DNA of 19,845 nt from Prevotella sp. UBA3288 (lineage in GTDB: Bacteria > Bacteroidota > Bacteroidia > Bacteroidales > Bacteroidaceae): NCBI GenBank assembly GCA_002361655.1, contig DETM01000051.1:25924-45768 (forward strand). Direction: 5' to 3'. Below the pieces are notes generated by a model. The model saw only the letters and a list, made by a program, of their open reading frames with translations, was not told where the DNA came from and made no database searches. Of this stretch, positions 14,062-19,845 are shown in pieces (the stretch's first letter is position 1; every line of letters starts with the position of its first letter). Both the position numbers and the translations under genes were made by a program.

Positions 14062-14238
14062 TTATCTGTCCCAAATGCTGCTACCACCACCTTGATCGCT
14101 AAGATCGAGTTCATCTTCCTGCTGATTATCCCAGCCGCTGGATTGCAGACCTTTCATATCACCACTTCCAGTTAGAAGCTGTGTCGAGTGTTGTAACTTA
14201 ATTGCCGTCATAGAGGGCTTCATATATTCTTTCTTCAT
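14062..14238 (-). CDS. 58-residue peptide with LLTGSG motif, downstream of the giant surface protein
   Basis: A small gene: MKKEYMKPSMTAIKLQHSTQ, then LLTGSGDMKGLQSSGWDNQQ, then EDELDLSDQGGGSSIWDR. The N-terminal third (MKKxYxxPxxxxxxLxxxxxLLxGS) followed by a Gly/Ser/Asp-rich polar tail resembles small unannotated proteins that I recall as common in Prevotella and Bacteroides. It also superficially resembles leader peptides with a LLxGSG processing-like site. It starts 5 bases after the stop of the giant protein on the same strand, so it is almost certainly co-transcribed and probably translationally coupled. It ends just before the 14000-14040 hairpin. It has no classic signal peptide. Function is unknown; a secreted or processed peptide is one idea. 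Confidence 0.75.
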   Translation of the reverse strand: MKKEYMKPSMTAIKLQHSTQLLTGSGDMKGLQSSGWDNQQEDELDLSDQGGGSSIWDR

Positions 14239-14243
14239 ATCGC

Positions 14244-17200
14244 TTACTTGACAAGTATTTTTTTACCTTTATTGATATACATTCCGCGTTGTGAGGGCTT
14301 TCCGCTGAGCTTGCGTCCGTCGATGGTGTACCAGTAATCACTCCCCTCGCCCTTTGGAGAGGGGCCTGGGGTGAGGCTGATGCCTGTCGTTTCTTCACCG
14401 TCAAAGCTTAATGCAAACGCACGTGCCTTAGTTCCAGCGTTGTTCTTGATGTACGGCACTGAGAAGTAGGCACGACAAGAGCGAATCTGGCGCTCAATGG
14501 TTGAGTAGTACAATGTGTTTGCGTCACCCAAGAATAGGATGCTCTTGTCATTAGCTGTCACACTGACAGGCGAGTATGTACCCACCATCTGTACTGTCTC
14601 CAGCCCAGCCGTCACACTCTCCACTGTCTGAGCCGTCGAGTTGCTGATGGTTACGCCCTGGAATACAGGGTTGATGATGTCTTCACCACTCGTCCATTTC
14701 ACAAGATATGGCACTCCAGCCTCAATCGCTGTTGCCGACTTGAAGCCCAGATACAGCGTGCCATCCTCCTTGTCAAAGCCGTTCTTCTGTGTCACGTCCA
14801 TAGTCATCAACGTAGCACCAGCAAAGTCCGTGTTGGCAGCAATCTGCGCTGCACTCAACGAGAACGGCAGACAGATGGTGTTCCACTTGCCGTCCTTGTA
14901 GAGCGTGCGGTCAGTGAGCGTCACGTCGGCCACGTAGCCATTAGCTCCACTGATGGCCGTGCTGTTGTCTGCGTTGTTGACCAGGCTAACGGTGGCGGGC
15001 GCCACGTAGTAGGTGCCATCGTATAAAATGCCGTTACCGTAGACCTGCAACATGCCGTAGTCCTGCACCAGGTTGCCGAAGTTGGCGGGGGCGGTGGCGA
15101 GAGCATAGGCATGGGTACCCTGTGCCGATCCCATCATCTCGGTGTAGTAGCAGTTTGCTTCTACTGTCGGTTTGTTGCCACGCACAAAGGTAGCACCGTT
15201 GTCGATGTCCGTTTCACCCGCAGCGACGACGATGTTGGCATCGGGGGCATAGAGTGAATGGGCGACAGTAACAGTATTATCACCACTCCATCCCACAAAA
15301 CCGCCGCAATACTGGGTGCCATTGGTAGTCAGCAGCCGACCGTTATATACGCAGCCTGTGATGTTCGTTGTCGTGCTGCCTGCCGGCATGGCCACGATAC
15401 CGCCGTGGGTGCCGTCGCCGGAGACGCTGCTGTGGATGACGGTGCCAATCTGGCAGTTGGTGATGGTCGTCGTACCAGAATTGCGAGCGACGAGTCCGGC
15501 GGCGAACTTCCGTGAGGTGTAGATGTCGCCCGTCACCTTGAGGTCGCGGATGGTGGCGTTCTTGACGAAGCGGAATGGGGCGCAGTTCTCTTCGCCAAAA
15601 GCGCTCTCTGCGGTGCCTTTGGTGAAGGTCAGCGTGTGGGTTCCGTCACCGAGGAAAGTACCCTGGAAAGAGCGGTCATCGCTTGTACCCACCATTGTCG
15701 AGACACTGATGCTTTCATCCAGTCTCACATACTCGCCATTATAGTTGTTAAAGCCATTGTTGACGTTATATACGAAAGTCTCCCAATCGTCATCAGTGGC
15801 GATGATGTATGGATTGCCCACCGTTCCTGCACCGTTGAGGGCTTGAGCCACATAGTATGTGCCTTCGAAGAGAATGCCGTTAGCGTATGCTGTCAACATA
15901 CTGTATTCCGCCTTAAGGATGCCGAGGTTGACAGGAGCAGTGGTGGTTGTAGTATATACAAACCTACCCTGTTCCGTTCCCAATGCTTCGGTATAGTAGC
16001 AGTTGTTGATTGTTGGGCTGCCTCCTCGCAAGAAAGTGACTCCGTTAGTGATGGCTGACCAGCCCTCAGCTATGCTGCCACTTGGGATATAGAGAGAGTT
16101 AGTGACGCTGACGGTCGCGTTGTTGTACCAGCCCATGAAGCCGCCGCAGTTTATGGATTCGTTATTGGTCAGCAGATGGCCAGTGTAAACACAGCCTGCG
16201 AAGTTCAGTGTGCCGCTTGGCATAGCCACGATGCCGCCATGGGCACTGTCGCCGTTGACGCTGCTATAGATGACTGTGCTGACTTGGCAGTTGGTGATGT
16301 TCGTCGTGCCGTATGGTCTGCTGACAAGTCCTGCCGCGAGCTTCCGTGAGGTGTATATGTAGCCCGCCACCTTGAGGTCACGGATGGTGGCATTCTTGAC
16401 GTAGCGGAACGGGGCGCAATTCTCTTCGCCGAAGGCGCTCTCGGACGTGCCTTTGGTGAAGGTCAGCGTGTGAACGCCGTCGCCGAGGAAGGTGCCCTGG
16501 AACGAGTTGCTCTCGCTGGTGCCAACCATCTCAGTCACGCTGATGTCGGCGGTCAGCTTCACGTACTCGCCGCTGTAGGTGTTGGTGCCGCTGTTGACGA
16601 AATAGGCAAAAGTGTTCCATTCGTCTGTGTTACTGATGATGTAAGGGTCGGTATCCGAGCCAGTGCCATTGATGCTGTTAATCAAGTAAGTCTCGACGCT
16701 CTTTGTGCCGACATAACTGCCCTTGCCGGTGAAAACCAGCGTGTGGCTACCCGTGGTGCTGATGCTGATGGGGAGCGCCTCTACCGGCTCGCCATCGAGC
16801 GTGACCGTGTAGTCGGTGTCGAAGTTGAGTGTTGTGCCAAAGGATGGGTCAGTCATGACGGGGTAAACGTTGATGGGGTTTTCAGTCATAACATAATTTG
16901 CTTCCACGCCGCTGACGGTACAGGACTGTGAGTACACTGTGACGCCCTTAATGGTTATCTCCTTGCATAAGCCAGACAGGGATTTTTCGACTTTATAGGC
17001 CCCGCTGACGGTGCAGGCATTGGTGGGCAAGCCTATCTGCGGGTTCACGTAGTAGCAGTTGGTGATGGTGCCTTTGTCGCCCTGCAAGCCAATGGGGTGC
17101 ATGGATTTGATGTTGTTGAAGGAGCCTTTTTCCAGACAGTTCTGCAGTGTAGGCGTGGCTTCGTCGTCGTTCCAGCCCCAGATGCCTCCGATTTCTATGA

Positions 17201-19845
17201 CATTCTTGCCGTCATAAAGTTGGTTTTCGTGATAGCTCGTGATGGTGCCGGCAAAGACGCAGTTCCGGAGGGTGGTAGTGGAGTTCATTCCGTGTGCGAT
17301 GATGCCGCCGGCATGTCTATTGCTAAGATGTAAAGTGGAGGTAACGATGCAGCCCTCAATGAGGTTGGTGCCGTCAGCGAAGCCCACGAGACCTCCAGCA
17401 TAAAGTGAGGTAGAGTATGTGTCGCCTGTTATGGTTAGATCCTTGATGGTGGCATTCTTGATGTAGTGGAACGGTGCAGTGCCTCGCTCATTGTTGACGT
17501 CGAGATCATAAATCGTGCCAGTCAGGTTAGCCGTCAGCGTATTACCGTTTCCGAGGAAGGTTCCGCTGAATGGCTTGTCATCGCGCAAGCCTATCGTTGT
17601 CGTGATAGTGAGGTCGGACATCAGCTTCACATACTGGCCGCTGTAGCTGTTGGTGCCACTGTTGACATACCAGTAGAATAACAACCAATCATCATGATTG
17701 TTGATGAGGTAAGGGTCTTCAGCCGTGCCTGTGCCGGCAAGCGACGGCAGTGTGCCAGTATAAGGCAAAAGCTTATAGCCGTAGAGGTTGCTTTCTGTGG
17801 CAATAGCCGCAGTATGCTCAAGGTAGAATTGTTTTCCATTTTTAAAGGTGATGCTGCTTAAAGTTCTTTGAGTATAACTTACGGAAGCGGTACTGATGAA
17901 GACGAAGTCGTCAGGGTTGGTCCAGCTTAGTTGCAGTGTACCGTTGTGATATTCACCTACGTGCGCCGCGCCAGGACCAATACCATAAACCTTGTTGCCG
18001 ATAGCTGTCACCTGACCGCCGGTGATGACAACGTCGCCACACGGGTGATTTTGAGAGTCATTAATGCTAAAGTCAGCGCCGCCACCTATGCCTGGACCAC
18101 CTTGTCCTCCCATGGCGTTGACTACGCCACCATGGATAATGACGTAGCCTCCGTTACCGCGCCTGTTGCCGCCTATACCTGCGCCACTGTATCCTCCTTT
18201 AACATTTACCACGCCGCTGTTGATGGTAAGTGAACCCATGCTCGATGAGCCAATACCAGCCATATCGTCGTCACAATTGTCGATGGTCATCGTGCCTGGA
18301 CCGTTGATGGTCAGACTGTTGCCATAGCTCAGGTCGATGCCCTTGGGAGCATGGAGCGTAGTGCCTTCACCGAGGTTCAGCGTAACATTGCCGCTGATGG
18401 TGATGCGCGATGGGATGGTGATGTCGGTATACACTGTATAAGTGCCCGTGGAGAGTGTTGTCGATGTGCTGGTGATACCTCTGGCATCATAGTAGTAATT
18501 GCCGTTGAAGAGGATAGCGCCCTGGTATGCTTTCACTATGCTGCAGTCGTATATCAGGTTGCCAAGACAGCCTGGTGCGTTGGTGGATACGGTAGCCTGT
18601 GTGCCCTGCACTGTGCCGAGGGGCTGTGTGTAGTAGCATTTGGTGATGGTGGCGTCGGCATCGCGGGTGAAGGTCCTCGTGTAGCCGTCGTTGGTTGGAA
18701 CTGTAATCGAGGTCGGCGCAAAGAGGGTGTTCGTGATGATGGTGGTTGTGGCAATGTACTCATAGCCCGATATGCCGGCGCAGCGGCTTGAGGTGGCACC
18801 GCCCTGCAACGAGCCGTTGAACACGCAGGCGTTGATGGTGAGGCTGCCGCCCCTTGTGGCGGCCACGAGGCCTGCCATAGCGGCGTCATTACTGTAGTCG
18901 GTGCGGAGCGTCACGCTGCTGACGCAGCCGGTGATGGTGTTGTTACCCAAGCTGATACCCACGAGGCCTCCCAATAGTTTGCCGTCAGCGTTGCCCGTGC
19001 CGTCGATAGTGCCCGCTGTACGCAGGTTCTTGATGGTGGCACCGCTGACGCACTTGAACGGTGCGGTGAAACGGCTCTGGTTGCTCACATTGATGGTCAG
19101 TGTATGGCCGTCGCCGTCGAAGGTGCCGCTGAATGGTTGGTAATTCCCTTCGTTTTGGAATAGGCCCGCCATCGTCGTCACGCTGATGTTGTCGGTCAGC
19201 TTGATGACCTTGTCGCTGTAGGAAATGCCGCTGTTGACCTTTGCTGTGAATGAGTTCCAGTCGTTAGCATCGTTTATGAGGTAGGGGTTTTCCGCCGTGC
19301 CTGCGCCCTGAGTTGGCCAGAGTACAATGTTGTTGGCCGAGCTGCTGGTGCTGGCATTGCCGCAGGCACCGCCGCTGCCGCCGGCATGACGACCGTTGCC
19401 ATTCTCGTAGCCATCGGGATCGTTATAGTCGCTGGCATTATCTCTGAGACCACCTGCCTGAATATCTGCATATTTAGGGTTGGTCAGCTCAACATCTGCA
19501 CCATCCGGAGCCGATGAGTTATTTCCATTTTTACCGCCTTTACCGCCATAAGCTCCGGCATAGTGGTATTTATTTGCGGTGCCGGAGTACACTGTCCACC
19601 AAACATTGCCTGCGGCACCACCGCCACCGCCGCCACCGCCGGGACCACCGGTGCCGATGTTGCTGGCTGCGCCGCCGAAGCCACCGGCGCCGCCGCCACC
19701 GCCACCAGACGCCATATACAAATTTGAACCTGGGTGTTGGGAAGCGGTTTTACCTCTACTGCCACCAGTACCGTTTGAGCCGGCGTTTCCTCCATTGACA
19801 TTCATTGTGGGGGCCAAAGCCTGGTAAACATAGAGCGTGCCCATG
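14244..19845 (-). CDS. Giant repetitive surface/secreted protein, start outside the window
   Basis: The C-terminal 1866 residues of a very large protein; an ATG occurs at 19844, but the frame is open to the edge and no signal peptide is seen, so it is partial. In order: a Gly-rich, PGRS-like region (visible residues 1-165); module 1 (about 180-430); a right-handed beta-helix-like part with GAGIGGN and GGVVNAMGGQGGPGIGGG motifs (about 430-700); module 2 (700-955); an Ig-like stretch (955-1055); and two close copies, modules 3 and 4 (1055-1335, 1335-1615). Each module opens with G(T/A)Gxxx(N/D)PYxI...W..F and contains FxGTFxGxGxTL, APFxxxxxATIxxL and GLUG-like AGGLVG/HGGIVA strands. The C-terminal domain (KWNTICLPFSLS...) ends in YTIDGRKLSGKPSQRGMYIN plus KGKKILVK, like Bacteroidetes type IX secretion-type tails. 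An adhesin or polysaccharide-binding role is inferred. Confidence 0.85.
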   Translation of the reverse strand, partial: MGTLYVYQALAPTMNVNGGNAGSNGTGGSRGKTASQHPGSNLYMASGGGGGGAGGFGGAASNIGTGGPGGGGGGGGAAGNVWWTVYSGTANKYHYAGAYGGKGGKNGNNSSAPDGADVELTNPKYADIQAGGLRDNASDYNDPDGYENGNGRHAGGSGGACGNASTSSSANNIVLWPTQGAGTAENPYLINDANDWNSFTAKVNSGISYSDKVIKLTDNISVTTMAGLFQNEGNYQPFSGTFDGDGHTLTINVSNQSRFTAPFKCVSGATIKNLRTAGTIDGTGNADGKLLGGLVGISLGNNTITGCVSSVTLRTDYSNDAAMAGLVAATRGGSLTINACVFNGSLQGGATSSRCAGISGYEYIATTTIITNTLFAPTSITVPTNDGYTRTFTRDADATITKCYYTQPLGTVQGTQATVSTNAPGCLGNLIYDCSIVKAYQGAILFNGNYYYDARGITSTSTTLSTGTYTVYTDITIPSRITISGNVTLNLGEGTTLHAPKGIDLSYGNSLTINGPGTMTIDNCDDDMAGIGSSSMGSLTINSGVVNVKGGYSGAGIGGNRRGNGGYVIIHGGVVNAMGGQGGPGIGGGADFSINDSQNHPCGDVVITGGQVTAIGNKVYGIGPGAAHVGEYHNGTLQLSWTNPDDFVFISTASVSYTQRTLSSITFKNGKQFYLEHTAAIATESNLYGYKLLPYTGTLPSLAGTGTAEDPYLINNHDDWLLFYWYVNSGTNSYSGQYVKLMSDLTITTTIGLRDDKPFSGTFLGNGNTLTANLTGTIYDLDVNNERGTAPFHYIKNATIKDLTITGDTYSTSLYAGGLVGFADGTNLIEGCIVTSTLHLSNRHAGGIIAHGMNSTTTLRNCVFAGTITSYHENQLYDGKNVIEIGGIWGWNDDEATPTLQNCLEKGSFNNIKSMHPIGLQGDKGTITNCYYVNPQIGLPTNACTVSGAYKVEKSLSGLCKEITIKGVTVYSQSCTVSGVEANYVMTENPINVYPVMTDPSFGTTLNFDTDYTVTLDGEPVEALPISISTTGSHTLVFTGKGSYVGTKSVETYLINSINGTGSDTDPYIISNTDEWNTFAYFVNSGTNTYSGEYVKLTADISVTEMVGTSESNSFQGTFLGDGVHTLTFTKGTSESAFGEENCAPFRYVKNATIRDLKVAGYIYTSRKLAAGLVSRPYGTTNITNCQVSTVIYSSVNGDSAHGGIVAMPSGTLNFAGCVYTGHLLTNNESINCGGFMGWYNNATVSVTNSLYIPSGSIAEGWSAITNGVTFLRGGSPTINNCYYTEALGTEQGRFVYTTTTTAPVNLGILKAEYSMLTAYANGILFEGTYYVAQALNGAGTVGNPYIIATDDDWETFVYNVNNGFNNYNGEYVRLDESISVSTMVGTSDDRSFQGTFLGDGTHTLTFTKGTAESAFGEENCAPFRFVKNATIRDLKVTGDIYTSRKFAAGLVARNSGTTTITNCQIGTVIHSSVSGDGTHGGIVAMPAGSTTTNITGCVYNGRLLTTNGTQYCGGFVGWSGDNTVTVAHSLYAPDANIVVAAGETDIDNGATFVRGNKPTVEANCYYTEMMGSAQGTHAYALATAPANFGNLVQDYGMLQVYGNGILYDGTYYVAPATVSLVNNADNSTAISGANGYVADVTLTDRTLYKDGKWNTICLPFSLSAAQIAANTDFAGATLMTMDVTQKNGFDKEDGTLYLGFKSATAIEAGVPYLVKWTSGEDIINPVFQGVTISNSTAQTVESVTAGLETVQMVGTYSPVSVTANDKSILFLGDANTLYYSTIERQIRSCRAYFSVPYIKNNAGTKARAFALSFDGEETTGISLTPGPSPKGEGSDYWYTIDGRKLSGKPSQRGMYINKGKKILVK
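14341..14377. repeat. Palindromic GC-rich repeat inside the giant ORF (encodes LTPGPSPKGEG)
   Basis: CCCCTC (14343-14348) pairs with GAGGGG (14359-14364), with an inner CC/GG pair and a TTT loop. On the minus strand the element reads in frame as SLTPGPSPKGEGS, between the domain ending DGEETTGI and the tail DYWYTIDGRKL. Sequences coding LTPGPSPKGEG are recurrent in Bacteroidetes genomes, usually between genes; here one has landed in frame in a coding region. Confidence 0.7.
15000..16680 (-). repeat. Two tandem ~835-bp repeat modules in the giant gene
   Basis: Modules 3 (about 15842-16680) and 4 (about 15000-15840) align with an offset of 834 bases (278 codons). The most conserved DNA lies around 15523-15660 and 16357-16500, encoding GTFLGDG.HTLTFTKGT.ESA and FGEENCAPFR.VKNATIRDLK. 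Their closeness suggests recent duplication or gene conversion; modules 1 and 2 are more diverged relatives. Confidence 0.85.
19320..19820 (-). repeat. Gly-rich low-complexity region at the visible N-terminus
   Basis: The coding strand is full of GGN codons giving SGGGGGGAGGFGGAAS and GTGGPGGGGGGGGAAGN, followed by YGGKGGKNGNNSS and GGSGGACGN. On the plus strand this appears as CCACCGCCACCGCC runs. The region probably forms a flexible or PGRS-like segment and is prone to replication slippage. Confidence 0.75.

Noticed and set aside
19514..19827. Proline- and histidine-rich plus-strand frames near the right edge
   Set aside because: They are the complement of GGN glycine codons in the giant gene and have no independent support.
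1..19845. CRISPR arrays, tRNA or rRNA genes, or intact insertion sequences
   Set aside because: No regularly spaced direct repeats, no cloverleaf-like sequence and no transposase gene were seen; only repeats inside coding regions and small palindromes.

Overview
The window looks like a Bacteroidales chromosome, most likely a Prevotella-type organism. Signs in the sequence are: promoters of the Bacteroidetes form TTTG-N19/20-TAnnTTTG in front of several genes; almost no Shine-Dalgarno sequences; a CydAB quinol oxidase of the Bacteroidetes type; a giant surface protein ending in a DGRKL...RGMYI.KGKKILVK-like tail; and a palindromic repeat translated as LTPGPSPKGEG, of a kind that recurs in Bacteroidetes genomes. 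The species call is inference.

Layout. (1) 1-3322: housekeeping-like, GC-rich, plus strand: the 3' part of cydA, cydB (ATGA overlap), and a free-standing PheRS-beta B3/4-domain protein. (2) 3422-6011: a patchwork of small, partly broken elements: a YefM/YoeB-type toxin-antitoxin pair with a palindromic operator, a dead N-terminal fragment of an AAA ATPase, GC-rich hairpin repeats, a promoter-to-terminator stretch with no convincing gene (candidate structured RNA), a 100-residue lipoprotein, and a PIN-domain toxin-antitoxin pair whose toxin is frameshifted. (3) 6085-14040: a type I restriction-modification operon, hsdR-hsdM-hsdS. A third toxin-antitoxin pair lies between hsdM and hsdS on the opposite strand, with a toxin lacking its usual N-terminus. 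After hsdS come an unrecognised 476-residue gene and an ATGA-overlapping small gene that is frameshifted. The block closes with a perfect 15-bp-stem hairpin. (4) 14062-19845: minus strand, the C-terminal 1.87 kilo-residues of a giant repetitive secreted protein and, 5 bases after its stop, a 58-residue peptide gene.

How it fits together. HsdR, HsdM and HsdS together would form a complete type I R2M2S complex. HsdS contains two near-identical copies of its N-terminal/conserved segment, one before each target-recognition domain, an arrangement that permits recombination between specificity halves. All three toxin-antitoxin pairs are transcribed against the surrounding plus-strand genes from their own Bacteroidetes-type promoters; two of the three toxins look damaged, suggesting a decaying defence or mobile island. 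The giant protein and its small downstream partner look like one translationally coupled surface or secretion unit.

Most worth following up: the unknown gene pair attached to the type I system (12310-14008), the 58-residue LLTGSG peptide coupled to the giant surface protein, and the candidate structured RNA at 4642-4955.
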